From: Capitella teleta
Taxonomy: Eukaryota > Annelida > Polychaeta > Capitellidae
Length of the DNA stretch: 64,000 nucleotides
Reading direction: 5' to 3'
Assembly (NCBI GenBank): GCA_000328365.1
Contig: KB304598.1
Location: forward strand, 543,715 to 607,714
Shown here: positions 1 through 11,523 of the stretch, piece by piece
Layout: the number at the start of each line of letters is the position of its first letter
Numbering within the stretch: the stretch's first letter is position 1
Notes under the pieces: model-generated
Databases searched by the model: none
What the model saw: the letters and a program-made list of their open reading frames with translations, nothing else
Told to the model about the DNA's origin: nothing
Translations under genes and position numbers: made by a program

Positions 1-1325
1 GGATATGTAATCCTGAATCCTCGGTTACATAACGGATCATTGACACCCTTGGACCAACGTAAAAGTGACACGTGCTCGGACTCTAGAAGACTCAACGTTA
101 TGATTCGTATTTCAGAAGGAACATACTCAGTTTAGAACATAATATAGAAGTAAATGAAAGTGTTATCTATTACAGAAGGGTTTCTGGTTTCTATGATGCT
201 ATAAATTATCTCCGCTGCATGACCATGGAAGTCTTCGATGCATTTTTTTTATGAATATTGTTTTATCAGTCGCTAATCAACAAATGTGACCCATACGTAA
301 ATATTGATTGCATATAATTATTATCAAATGCCTTTGTAAACAAAAAATAATATTGAATTAGGTTTCTCCGTGTAAAACAATGAAGGCTCATCCCGTTTAT
401 TTCGGCTCAGAGAAGCAGTGGCTGCAACCTATGGCACTATCATCAAATCTGCGACTTCAAATCAAATTATCTTAGTAATACTCTATAGTATTGTTTAGTA
501 AATATCCAAACATATTTCCACGAAAAGAAAAGCCTCTGAAGTTATTTACCACAAAAGTCTTCGCATTTCAACGATGTTAATGTTATTAAGTGAACTCCGC
601 TCTGTATGTTGATGGGAGCCTATGGTGTGCAACTTTATTAATTTTGTTTATGTAAGCAATCTTGCATTGCATGCTAATGTGACCAATACATGCATGTATT
701 AAGTAGTAATATTTATTGTGATGTTTATACAATGCTTTGCTATGGAATTATTCGAACTCTCGCACAAAATAGTTTGCATGCATGTGTTACGACGGAAATA
801 TAGAGCATAGATGGGTAACTTCATGTCGTTAACATATGATGCAAACAAAACATCCACACATCTCTCCTTAAGAGTACATGGAATAGTGAACACAGATAAT
901 TGAGAAAAAATAAAATAAAAATAATAGTAATGCTAAAATATGATAATCCTGTAGTACCATCTTCTGCCATGGGAGGTATAAATTACAAAACCGACTTCAT
1001 TTCATGCCACCCAAAAGACAAGAGAATTAATGACTGTGAAGCGACACACGGAGAGGTTATCTGAAACCATCAACGCCCGTTGTGTGTGGTACAAGGTGAT
1101 ATTACGTTTTTGAGTACCTTTTTTACTGCTCAGCTTATCAAACATGATCAATCAGATCTGATGACCCAAATATACCTTCATGGTATAAATGGTACAATAC
1201 ACACGTTCAAAGAGGTTGCCATTAATTCTTCTGATAAATAAAAATTTTGAAGATGGTTCACGAATATCCAGCCTGACACCCATGGTGTACCACCCAAGCT
1301 CTTTTCATTTGCAACCGTCACGTAA
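1..1325. other. Upstream intergenic DNA, nothing recognised
   Basis: AT-rich DNA with no frame that looks coding on either strand; the open frames are short and low in complexity. It presumably holds the distal control region of the elongase gene that follows, but no motif stands out. Confidence 0.5.
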
Positions 1326-1335
1326 TATATAAAAG
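1326..1335 (+). promoter_or_regulatory. TATA box of the elongase gene
   Basis: The sequence TATATAAAAG matches the TATA-box consensus and lies 65-74 bp upstream of the ATG at 1400. That would put transcription start near 1355-1360 and leave a short 5' leader. No intron is needed between it and the ATG. Confidence 0.6.
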
Positions 1336-1399
1336 CGTGTCAGAGTTCCTTAAAATCGCTACTCCTCACAGCTCTGTTTCTCTGACAGATTCCGTAACT

Positions 1400-2233
1400 A
1401 TGACAGCTGATACAAGCAACCTCCTGGACAAATTCCTAGATTATGAGGCGACCATGGACGGCCGTTACACCGCCAAACTGTTGAGGGAGAATTTGACCAT
1501 CGCCTTAGTGATCTCAGCTGTCTACATTGTAATGGTGTTTGTTGGCAAACGCATCATGCAGAATCGACCGGCGTACCAACTCAAAACAAGCCTCGGAATA
1601 TGGAGCTCCATCTTGGCCGTGTTCAGCATTGCAGGGGCTGCACGGACTGTCCCAAACCTGTACACTACCGCAATGCGATCAGTCGAAGACTCGATTTGTG
1701 AGCCCAGTTTCGTGGTTGACCCACCCACCGGCCTCTGGGTCTTAATGTTCACTCTGTCAAAGGTGCCTGAACTGCTGGATACGGCGTTTCTGGTGCTGAA
1801 GAAGAGGCCGGTGATATTCCTGCACTGGTACCATCATTGCACCGTCTTGGTCTTCAGTTTCTACGTCTACGGAAACATCGCTGCGTCAGGCCGCTACTTC
1901 GCGACCCTCAACTTGTGTGTGCACTCTGTGATGTACTCTTACTATGCCTTGAAATCGTTCAATGTCTGGATCCCGAAGTGTGTTAGCATGCTGATCACCT
2001 TCATGCAGCTTACCCAGATGGCAATCGGAGTCTGCGTCGCCCTCAAGAGCTACCAGTACCTGGGAGAAGGACGCCCCTGCTCCACCAGCTACTCCCTCGT
2101 TTTCTGGACCTTATTCATGTATTCAACTTACTTTATTTTATTTGCCAATTTCTTCTATCAGTCATATCTGAAGCCAAGACCAAGGAACACAAACACAGCG
2201 GCTACAAATGACATAAGAAAGAAGGCAGTTTAA
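1400..2233 (+). CDS. ELOVL6-like very-long-chain fatty acid elongase, intronless
   Basis: This encodes a 277-residue member of the ELO family. These ER membrane 3-ketoacyl-CoA synthases condense malonyl-CoA with an acyl-CoA in the first step of fatty acid elongation. The histidine box HWYHH (142-146) is preceded by KKRPVIFL. The block SKVPELLDT (120-128) and HSVMYSYYALK (175-185) are family signatures, and the spacing and wording fit the ELOVL3/6 subgroup best (human ELOVL6 has 265 residues). Several hydrophobic spans are visible. The protein ends in KKAV, a dilysine KKXX-type ER retrieval signal. The frame is open further upstream to a GTG at 1337, but the first ATG is at 1400 and gives the expected family length. 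There is no intron, which is unusual for this family in animals and could mean an old retrocopy or simple intron loss. The TATA box upstream and the AATAAA downstream suggest it is active. Confidence 0.93.
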   Translation: MTADTSNLLDKFLDYEATMDGRYTAKLLRENLTIALVISAVYIVMVFVGKRIMQNRPAYQLKTSLGIWSSILAVFSIAGAARTVPNLYTTAMRSVEDSICEPSFVVDPPTGLWVLMFTLSKVPELLDTAFLVLKKRPVIFLHWYHHCTVLVFSFYVYGNIAASGRYFATLNLCVHSVMYSYYALKSFNVWIPKCVSMLITFMQLTQMAIGVCVALKSYQYLGEGRPCSTSYSLVFWTLFMYSTYFILFANFFYQSYLKPRPRNTNTAATNDIRKKAV

Positions 2234-2335
2234 CCCGTGGACTAGAATTTTCTTCTTTCTTGTTTCAAGTGCAACCCATCTCTTGCCAATAGATATCACT
2301 CCATTGCATTAAACTGGTGTCACGTGCTATGTGCT

Positions 2336-2341
2336 AATAAA
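2336..2341 (+). terminator. Polyadenylation signal of the elongase gene
   Basis: AATAAA lies about 100 bp after the stop codon, giving a short 3' untranslated region. Confidence 0.6.
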
Positions 2342-2594
2342 TGTGACAATAGCATTTCTTTAGTTGTCCGACGTCTGATTTTTAGCAAACATTTTTCTTA
2401 ATCAAGTGAGCATAACTCAATCTGGGGCCGATTCCCAAAAGAAATTTAACATTGGGATGTAACCATTGCCGTCGTTATGATCACCAAGCCACTCATAACG
2501 TAAAAGAATTGCGTGAATAATATTTAAATGCCGTAATTTGAACAAAATTCGGAAATACATGCATGTACACAGAGAGTGAAAGGACTCAAAAGTG

Positions 2595-2598
2595 AAAA
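2595..2598 (-). terminator. RNA polymerase III terminator of tRNA-Asp
   Basis: A run of four T on the minus strand starts eight bases after the tRNA 3' end, the usual Pol III stop. Confidence 0.7.
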
Positions 2599-2605
2599 TT
2601 ATTGC

Positions 2606-2677
2606 CTCCCAGTCGGGGAATTGAACCCCGGTCTCCCGCGTGACAGGCGGGGATACTCACCACTATACTAACTAGGA
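2606..2677 (-). tRNA. tRNA-Asp (anticodon GUC)
   Basis: Read on the minus strand, this is a 72-base tRNA without an intron. The acceptor stem pairs fully (5' TCCTAGT with 3' ACTGGGA, one G-T pair), with discriminator G. The D arm holds the A box, the anticodon loop is CTGTCAC with GTC in the centre (plus-strand 2642-2644), and the T loop TTCAATT carries the B box. Compared with common animal tRNA-Asp genes, the fifth acceptor pair is A-T instead of C-G, changed on both sides so pairing is kept. That argues for a functional gene. Confidence 0.96.
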
Positions 2678-3566
2678 ATGGCTGATGTTTTCTAGATCAA
2701 TATGGAATAAAATCAAGCGCTATTGACAGTCGCTTTGGGTGATCAACTGGGTAATTAATCTACTATTTAATTATTTGCTCAAACACCTGCTGTTTGATTT
2801 AAGCTCTAGCTTGTAATATGAACAAGATGGGACATCGGCCTATTTCCCTATTGTGAACAATATGTCATAACGTGTCACCTAAGAGTTTCGCACGAATTAT
2901 AAAACACGTCTTCCCGATATAAAATTCATACTGTACAATGTGAGTAAAAATACAGAGAAGTTAAAACCAGGCCCAAATTTTGATGAAAGATTATTAATTT
3001 GTGCAAAACTTGAGCGTTATCGGTTCGCCAAAACCAGAATCTGAAATAATCGAGTGAGCGGATGGCAGTGTTACCATGACAACGGGCGGCGATGTCGGAT
3101 CTGTGACTAATTTCCATATCTATGATCAGAACGTCCAATCAGCAAGTGCGTTGTGAATCATGTAGACCCTCTCATAATATATTTTTACATTGTCTGTGAG
3201 CTGATGAGGGCATCCATAACGCAAATTGTTTGATACGCGTTCATTATGCATGGATTAAACACTTTAACACGCTCTCATTCGATACCATAACAGCTCAGCT
3301 GATCGACACGTTTTTTTGCGAAAATGGGTGAATACTGCGGTGATGCGACTTGTACTCTCAACAGAAAGAAGACGAATAAATTCATATCGCTCAAGGAAAT
3401 CGTTATTCAGCTTTTGATGAATTTATTAAGGAATGAAAAGAAAAAATAGAAAAAGAAAGTTTTGAAATTTCACAAAGTATTCTTGTCTGCCAATTTTGTT
3501 CGGAAAGCTTTCCCTTCTCCCACACATTTCTTTTTAAGCTTTAAATTTTTAAAGAACATTTTGCAA
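2678..3566. other. Intergenic DNA, nothing recognised
   Basis: No supported gene. A short plus-strand frame near 3324 starts with a Cys-X4-Cys pattern that recalls a THAP zinc finger, but it ends within about 40 codons and points the opposite way to the transposase fragment beside it. Confidence 0.45.
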
Positions 3567-4202
3567 TTATGGTGAGAAAAATCTTGGTAAATAAATTGCA
3601 GGCTTCCTGCATAATGATGTGATCTTCACATGAAGATACACAATCCTGGTACCCTGGAGTGGCAGACGCAGCTGCTTTATCAGCTGATAAAAAAAATTTG
3701 AATACAATTCAGTCATGAAGAGCCTGAAAGCTTCCACCGGCTCAATGAGTCCACCTCTCGTTTTCAATTGGATGAGGCTTTTCTTTGGGTAGCTGTGTTC
3801 CTCATCTGCCTGCTGAGGTACTCGGCCTAAAGATGCCAGACCGTTCAGTTTGTCCGACTGACTGAGCCTGCTGTACCTCAGCTTGAGTTTGTGGAGTACA
3901 GCTCCTGCAATGTATTCCACCAAATCAGCCGCTTCTGGAGAGACGTCGCAGGAGGCTGTCTTGGGCATTTTGGAGCGCGGTTCTCTTTGGTTTCCAGCTG
4001 CTCACCAAAGCGAAAAATCATCATGGACAGTGATGCTCGCGAGCATGAATGCTGGTTGATAAACTCTTGGAGGGGCACAGGAGGCTTCAGAATCAGCTTG
4101 TGGTGCTTCGGCAAGTCGAATAGCTTCTTTCTGGAGAGCTGCTTCATCCACTGCAAGGGCTGTGATGTATCTGAGGATAATAGAGAAAATGTTAAAATGC
4201 AT
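3567..4202 (-). mobile_element. P-element/THAP9-like transposase remnant
   Basis: On the minus strand, 3968 down to 3567 reads as 133 codons with the pattern VEYIAG-V-HKLK, then about 45 residues later LIQLKTRGGLIEPVEAF. That pairing, a hydrophobic YIAG segment and then an RGGL motif, recalls the C-terminal part of P-element and THAP9-type DNA transposases. The stretch 4202-3990 continues in another frame with coding-like codon use. The stop and frame change between the two parts, and the lack of an N-terminal domain or catalytic core, mean this is a short dead fragment. No terminal inverted repeats were found. The family is inferred from memory of motif wording and could be another THAP-associated transposase. 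Confidence 0.4.
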
Positions 4203-7200
4203 ACATTTATTTATCTTATTTAATTATTGACATTTATTCCACGCCATGTTACAATAGATAAAAGGTGAAACATTACATAAAAGTGAAGAAAAAAGAAATA
4301 AAGAAGTAAAAATGAAAAGAATGATAAATTAATAAAATGAATAAATAAATAAATTCAAGAATAACATAATGGCCTGAGGCTCACCTGAACATTTTTGAAG
4401 CTCTGGCACGAGTGGTGAAGCGACCTGAGAATAGTCAGTCATCATTTCCTAAATGACTTCCTTTAGGTTTTTCTCGAATGGAGTTACAGAAGACTGAGAA
4501 GTTCAAGTTGTGGAATTGTCACACCCAGCTGACTCATACAGGTCAATGTCCTCCAAAACAAGTAGTAATTTACAATCATCCATACAGAGATATGATAAGA
4601 TGTAGATAAAGCATTCAATTGTAATTTTGGCCTCGCGGATGGATTAAGTCATCCGAATGCGTTAGATTGTTGAGTTACTTGCAACAGGAAGTTTCACATG
4701 TTATCCAGCTGAGTTAGATTGTTGAGTCAAGTAAATAATGACGAAATATCGCGAGTTATTCACTCAACTCTCACACTCAAGTCTCATGAAATTAAAGAGC
4801 TATTCACATATCCAGCAACTATGCATCGAAATAGTTTTTAATAATCTGGATCATTATGGAAATGTTGTTTTCAGGCAGTTTCTGAAGACTTGTTGAGCAG
4901 TTCATGCGTTACAAATCGTTTCAATAGGCGTTATTTTTATACTCAAGCAGATCATGAGAGTTCATGGCAACTTTAAAGTTGTGGAATTTAATCTTTGAAT
5001 ATCGTTGCTGATTTCTTGTCGGTTTAATAATTTGTTCCACACTGATTAGCCAAGTAATACTATGACTGAAGCATCGTGTTATTATATGATGTGCACATGT
5101 TTTTGTGCTGAGGCTATGCATTTAGACGACAAGCATGGCGCACTGGCCCATTTGGGGTTACTAGATCAGTAATAATATTAGGTGTTATTGTGTGCAAGTC
5201 ATTATACAAAACAGAAGAATTTTATCAAACGACTAAACAATTATCATGAGAGCATGCTTAACAACACCAACGCAATTGGCAGGAAACAGAACCTATTTCT
5301 GTTAATCCCCATGTTTCAGTTAGATTTGGATTCCAAATAGTCTTGTTCTGACTCAACGATGTTAAAGCATTAAAAATGCCGTCTTGTAACGACGTAATCC
5401 AGTCATTAACATATAAATTACTCTACCGTTTAATTGGTCGCTCATATGACTATTCCATTGATTCGGTTCGTTGGGCTTTTGTTTAAGGTTGCAACATGGC
5501 AATCTGGTCGTTTGCAAATTAATTGCAATTAGGCCTATGAATTTATCAATAAAGCACCAACTTCCGAGACACTGAGCTTTGTTATGAAAAGAAAATGTTA
5601 TACATGTATTCCTCTAGCGGCGCCAGTGAATCTGCGTTGAAAGCTGATGAATGAAAATGACACAGCTTTGAAATCCAAAGGCTGTCTATTGCCCTGCAGA
5701 GAGTTATCAAAGATAAGCTACGCTACTGTAAGTAAAATCCCCTGGAGAGAAGCATGTGCCAATTTCCTTCCATCTTTTAACCACGCATTTTGTTTTATTC
5801 ATAACACCACACTATTTAGTGACTCAATATTACCGTCAAAATCTTGTTAAACTTGATTTGTGACTGAGTGAATAAAACTTGCAAAATTCACAGGTATTTT
5901 TAATCAATAGTTCATGTCATTTAAGTATTCAAATAAAGCTAAATAACCTTTATCTTGACCTCTTTCGTCTATATTGTACTTTTCTTCTGAATTGGAAATT
6001 CATTTGTAACCACATGCATTGTAATTAACACTCTTCATGCTTTCGAAACTTCAGGATCAAATCATAATGCAAAGTATTTGCAGCAAAAACTCTACTTGTA
6101 TATGAAAGAACTTTAAGTCAAGCCCTACTTCAACGGCGGAACGAAATGCCTCTGCACCACTTTTCCGCCGCTTTACCGATACGCTTGATTGCGTGCCGGG
6201 GTTTCGAGTGTCATGCGTGGTCTAACTGTACTAGGTCTATGCATCCATAGCCGATGCAGCTAATGTTGCTCACACAATAGATATAACACATCACGGGTCG
6301 CTAAACAGAGTGAAAAGACTTGAGGAGCACTAAAGAAAATCGCCGATGCACGTAATTTGAAGCCTCAGGTGTTTTGACCGGAAGTGGGCAGCTCAGGGTG
6401 GCGGCCCACGTGACCAGTCATTAACATAAGACCATTACGCCAATGAGAGACGCGCATCCACCTTAATAGAGTATCTCCGTGTTATACTAGATCTATGTGT
6501 AGATCCATGTCTTCTGTAATGTTATGATGTAGAAGGGAGTCCGTTATGACAGTAAGTTCGTGATGCACTTCTCTACCGGCGGAGGTTGGAACTTGAGTGC
6601 ATGCTTGCTGGTATTAATGATATTTTGATAGTATTTAAAGGGGTGTGAGTGCGTAAAGTTCAAATTAACTCATCGTTGAAATGTGGTAAATTAATGACTG
6701 ACACTAAAGAATATTGAATGAACAGAGCTGACAAGTGCAGTATTTGTTCAATGCGCATCCCTTGTAAATTAATCAACTAATTGTGTAACTACTGTATTCA
6801 TATATACGATGCAGCAATGTTAAGAACTTATTTCAATCTCACGTAAGTTCGTAGCCTAATTGGCCCTTTTTATGCTGCTTACAGTGCTCAAGTATACTAT
6901 ATTTTCCTCTTATCCTTCTTTCTTTTACCCTTCAAATCCTTAATCAAATGTAACATGCCAGAATAAATAACAAATCAAGCAGTGCTCCAACTGGCCTCAC
7001 TCCAGAGCCACGAGCTCTTCCCTGCAGCCCCTTCTGACATGACATATGGTGGATAAAAGCCACCGCATCTCACCCTCATCAACAGAACTCACTATTTCAT
7101 TACTCCCCCCCCTACCCCTTCCTCCAAAAAGATTAACCTCTTTATCGAAATATACATAATAACACAAGCTGCCAACTGCCTAATGTTTATTTTATAGAGT

Positions 7201-7814
7201 CCGGTTTTATAGTTTATCGGGTGATTGCTAATTATCACAATAAAAAAATACATGTTGATAAATTATTATATTATGCACCCAATACTAGATTACGCTCTCG
7301 TTGTATTCTTCAGGGGAAAATGGAATGGATTAATTTCGTCAAAATTGATCATACATGACCTTAGAGCATTACGATTTAGTTATTACACTATCATCAAACA
7401 ATTTAACACGGATCAGTCATAGGGTAACACACGTTATTGAGGAAGTTGTAATGGTTTAGCAATGATAACCTCATTTAATATGAGTTTTTGATCGCTAAAC
7501 CATGCAATTCCTCCGCTGAGATTTTTCCCCTAATAATTCCAGTATTATCATATTCTATTTGAATACACTTTGAAGTACCTGTATGCATAATCACACTATA
7601 TTTGCCTGCAACTATTAACCCGGGGACAAACAACTAAACCTGTACACATATAAAATAATAGCGAGTCGTTAGATTTTTTTTAATGCGCCCTGGTGCCCTA
7701 AGTTCGTACGCCCATGCCTCATATGCATACCTGCGACCCACCCCTATACGTAAAAGCATATGTTTTAAAGAGGCCAACAAGACCGCTGGAGCAGCAAGAT
7801 CAATGATGATGCCA
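4203..7814. other. Intergenic DNA before the aquaporin gene
   Basis: AT-rich, with an A-rich low-complexity patch around 4255-4355. Open frames are short and lack any recognisable domain. Somewhat more GC-rich stretches lie near 6125-6210 and 6360-6430 (including a CACGTG E-box at about 6407), but no gene structure could be built from them. Confidence 0.45.
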
Positions 7815-7821
7815 TATATAA
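7815..7821 (+). promoter_or_regulatory. TATA box of the aquaporin gene
   Basis: TATATAA lies 35-41 bp upstream of the ATG at 7856. With the usual 25-30 bp spacing, transcription would start about 10 bp before the ATG, so the leader would be very short. Confidence 0.5.
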
Positions 7822-7855
7822 GAACTCTGCACTGAAAAACCTTTGCAACAGCGTG

Positions 7856-10800
7856 ATGTCTTGCTTCACCAAGATGCCGAATAGCATAGCCGACCTAAAA
7901 AACGTCGTCTTCTGGAGAGACGTTCTTGTCGAAGTTCTAGGCACGGGTATTCTGCTCACCTGGATTACTTTCAGTTTTGTGACTTTCAATCCGGACCATT
8001 ACCAACCGAATACCACGACCTTAGGGTTGTTTGTGGGGTTCTTGGTGTTCATTTTAATCGAGACCCTTGGGCCGTATTCAGGATGCCACATGAACCCAGC
8101 TGTCACTCTCGGTTTCTTCCTCAATGGACATCTGTCTATTGCAAGAAGTAAGTATCAGTCTTCCGAATTGTTGATTTTTCGCTTATTTTAATACAACCGT
8201 ACTCTGATAGCTATTGATTTCATATTTTACATACACTGTATTATATCAAAGTAGCTCATGCCAAAATCCTTTTTTAATAATCTCATTCATAATTATGACA
8301 AATGTCGATCTATTCAATTTATAACACATGTACCTGTCATTCCATTGTATAAATGAACACCAGGGTAATGTTATGCTGCACTTTACCGCATTTTACCTGC
8401 TTCTCAGGTGTGCAGTACAATGGTACTAATCCTATAATAGGTCTCATTGATTTGCGCCGCAGTACAATGTCACATACATAGGGCGGTCTATTGCCAGTTG
8501 CAGCAGACACAACTCCATTTGTTCATCCATTTAAATTAGGACGACGATGGTTTAATTGTGTCGTGCACATATCTTGATAACATGATGCTGTATAGTAGAT
8601 CACTGTACATGTAATGGGGACACCATTGCCCTTAAAAGGATGCCAATGACCTCATGTGATGCGTAAGTCAAGTCAACCTAATTTACTGTTCTTTTTTATT
8701 TAGTTACTGCGGTGTTTACTGTTTTATAAGGAGCTCTAAAACAACGCATAAATTGTTCAGCTAAATCCACTTAGAATTCTGCTGAATTTTACGATGCACG
8801 TAGAAGTACGTGTACTGTTACTGTATATGATTATGCTTGTGTGTTATGCTGATCCAGCGTGTTATCAATATTTGGCATCATAATAAATATTAGCTGTGAT
8901 CTATAAAGTGGCACAGTGCTTATGTATGCATCCAGTAAACCATTTGCAGTTCAGATGCGGTTAATATTCGTCATGCACGAAGCGATCTTAATTAAAGATG
9001 GTAACGCATCACCTGAAAAAAGTTTTGATGCTTATAAAATTTTATGGTTTAATTTTTTTGAGTCCTTGACCCATGTGAAGTACATTTAGCAACGATTGCA
9101 AAATTCTCAAAATTCCCCTTCTCTTATGCGACTTCAAGAAGCAATAATTCACTTCCCTGACGTGATTACGTCATAAAAGCCATCTCACATTATTTTGTCT
9201 TACTTTTAATGCTGAAATATAATGGCCCACACTTTATTGTGACATTCTTGTTTTCTTGAACCAGTAGGTCAGTGTCCGGTTCACAGAAAATATGTTGCAT
9301 AATTCTTGATGTTAACCCTGTTTGCGCTGAAACCATCGTGTTTCGCTTAGACGTTTTTTTTTTGTTTTTTTTTTTCTCTTGCTGAAATATTTAAATGAAA
9401 CATTCTTCGCGTAGATTTGAGAAAATCACAGGTCAAACTGTGTCATGATGAATTGGTAATTGGATTAATTTACCTGCATGCTGGTGGTGTACATGGCTTC
9501 TGCACGGAAGTAAAAATCGTGTCTCGTCACCCTTTATCAAATAGAAGAGATAAAACAGCACATTTGTCAGGTGTACGAAGGTTCACGCCTTTTAATTTAT
9601 CTAAGTCATATTTTCTAAGAAATCAACTGGAAAAGAATAAGACAAATGGCATCATTTTTTATGAAAAAAAAAAGAAGAAAACGAAACGTGAAACACGCGA
9701 AGAGAAAGATATTATGAGAGAATAAAATTTGAACGATAAATAGTTCAAGCATACCTGGATTTAAAAGTTGCAACCTTGGAGCCAATGTCAGGAATTTGAA
9801 GGTCAAAGCAAGAGCATCTCTTTTGAGCAATGTCCTCTGTCTCACCTTTGAATCACCTTGTGGATATATGTCAACTAATTAACCAGGTCAAAAACTGACA
9901 TAATTATATTCATTTACGCCATTTATTTTCATTCACACAGAGGGCAACCCAAGGTTGTATCAAGGTCGCTGTGGTTGAATGGCCTCGTGTGTACATCTCA
10001 CGAATTAACATATTATGAACCAATTCTTTTATATTTCATGAATCAGCATATTTTGAACCAAGGGTTTTATATTTCATCACATTTCTTTATGGATTTTGGG
10101 TTGTATAGAACTGAGAAATATTAGTGGGCCAAATTAAGGCCATGGATTTTAAATGATACATGGTAAGATTCGTTTTTATTTGTCATGCTTTCTGTTGACC
10201 TTTTGACATGCAGACACAATTTACAGTGGCTCATAATTACGTCACTATCTCGATAACAGTTAATTTGACTTCTACAGTAATCTTTAATTAAAATTATATC
10301 CGGGATAACTTGAACATACTTTCAAAATTTCACAGGTATCTTCTACGTGATTGCTCAGTGCTCGGGCGGAGCAGGAGGTAGTGCCTTGGTCTATGCGTGA
10401 GTTTACACGAACTAAATGTATCAGAATATATTTAATAAATACCCATTGCACAGCCTGACGCCCGCCTCCAAGCGTCACATGTTTCATGCCATAACACCGA
10501 GTGCTGACGTTTCCCTAGCTCAGGCCATCGGGCATGAATGCATCTTCACCTTCCTCCTTGTCTTCACTGCTTTGTTCCTTACTCTTCCAAGCAGGAAATC
10601 GGTGAACCCTGGATTTCCTTTAGGCTTCTGTGTCGGTACTAGCATCATGTGTGGGGTACGTCATAATATAATATCAAAAAAAAAAAAGTAACGTTGCTAT
10701 CAAATTAATATTGTTTGCAGGGAACATACAGTGGAAGTACCCTGAATCCAGTTGTGGCTCTTGGCCCCGCTGTTATCTCCAGAAATTTTCACGATCATTG

Positions 10801-11523
10801 GGTATGTACAAAGTAGGCTTTGGGTTATGGCTAGAGTTGAATGCTGTTTGATTGCATGTGATGGTATCTTTAAAATGGCATAGCCTATGCGAGAGAATAT
10901 TACATCACTTTTGGGGTCATCCCTGGCTGATGTATTTCACTGAAAGCATAGCAGGCGTATTGCATAATATCTTTATATATGTATATACATATCACCATTA
11001 GATGTGGAATACATTACGTAACACTCGGGTGGATTAGAATCCCATTCCCAAGCAATATGAATGGTGTTGTTACAGTTTCACGAAAAACTTACAAGTCAAG
11101 ACAAAGTAACAATGTGATGGGACAGTGCATGGTTTGGCAATAAAACTGATACTGCTATTTACTAGTTGCAATTTATTATATTATAACATAATGGAGAGAC
11201 TTCCTCCCTTGATTATCAAAATACTATACTCTCCTATAGGTATACTGGGTGGGCCCATTATGCGGTGGTGTGGTCGCATTTTTGCTGTTCAAGGCCATCA
11301 CTGTTGTCGGAGACAAGTTTGAAAAGCCAAACAACAACAACAACAAAGAAAAACTTGCATGTAAGTATTCGACTGCCATTCATTGATAAATATGTTTATA
11401 AAATTTGAAATGTAATATTTTATTACAGTGAAGAGAGAAGAACTCGGCGCCCTTCTGGAAGAATTCCTTGAAGAGAAAATCACAAGCAGGAAGATTTACT
11501 TGGATAAGTTGTCAGCTATCTGA
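7856..11523 (+). CDS. Aquaporin-family channel with an NPV second pore motif
   Basis: There are six exons: 7856-8147, 10336-10396, 10454-10655, 10721-10801, 11240-11360 and 11429-11523. All introns are GT-AG, phases match throughout, and the product is 283 residues. The fold is a classic six-helix major intrinsic protein: helix 1 at 20-42, helix 2 and loop B with SGCHMNPAV (NPA at 80-82), helix 3 with IAQCSG, helix 5, loop E with YSGSTLNPVVALGPA (NPV at 194-196), then helix 6 with VYWVGPLCGG. Aligned to AQP1, the four aromatic/arginine filter positions are Val60, Ile182, Ser191 and Val197. The conserved His and Arg are both missing, so the pore entrance should be wider and non-polar. What it conducts cannot be told. 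Overall wording is closest to the classical AQP1/AQP4 type, not to AQP11/12. The C-terminal tail has five Asn in a row and then an acidic and basic helix. Introns 2 and 3 are 57 and 65 bp; intron 1 is 2.2 kb and holds no recognised element. The frame is also open one codon upstream from a GTG; the ATG at 7856 is preferred. Confidence 0.9.

Noticed and set aside
1337-1399. Upstream extension of the elongase frame from a GTG
   Set aside because: GTG is not a normal start in animals, the segment sits between the TATA box and the ATG, and the ATG at 1400 gives the usual ELOVL6 length.
3324-3447. Plus-strand frame starting with a THAP-like Cys-X4-Cys
   Set aside because: It lacks the later His and Cys ligands and the conserved Trp and AVPTIF-type end, stops after about 40 codons, and lies opposite in strand to the transposase fragment.
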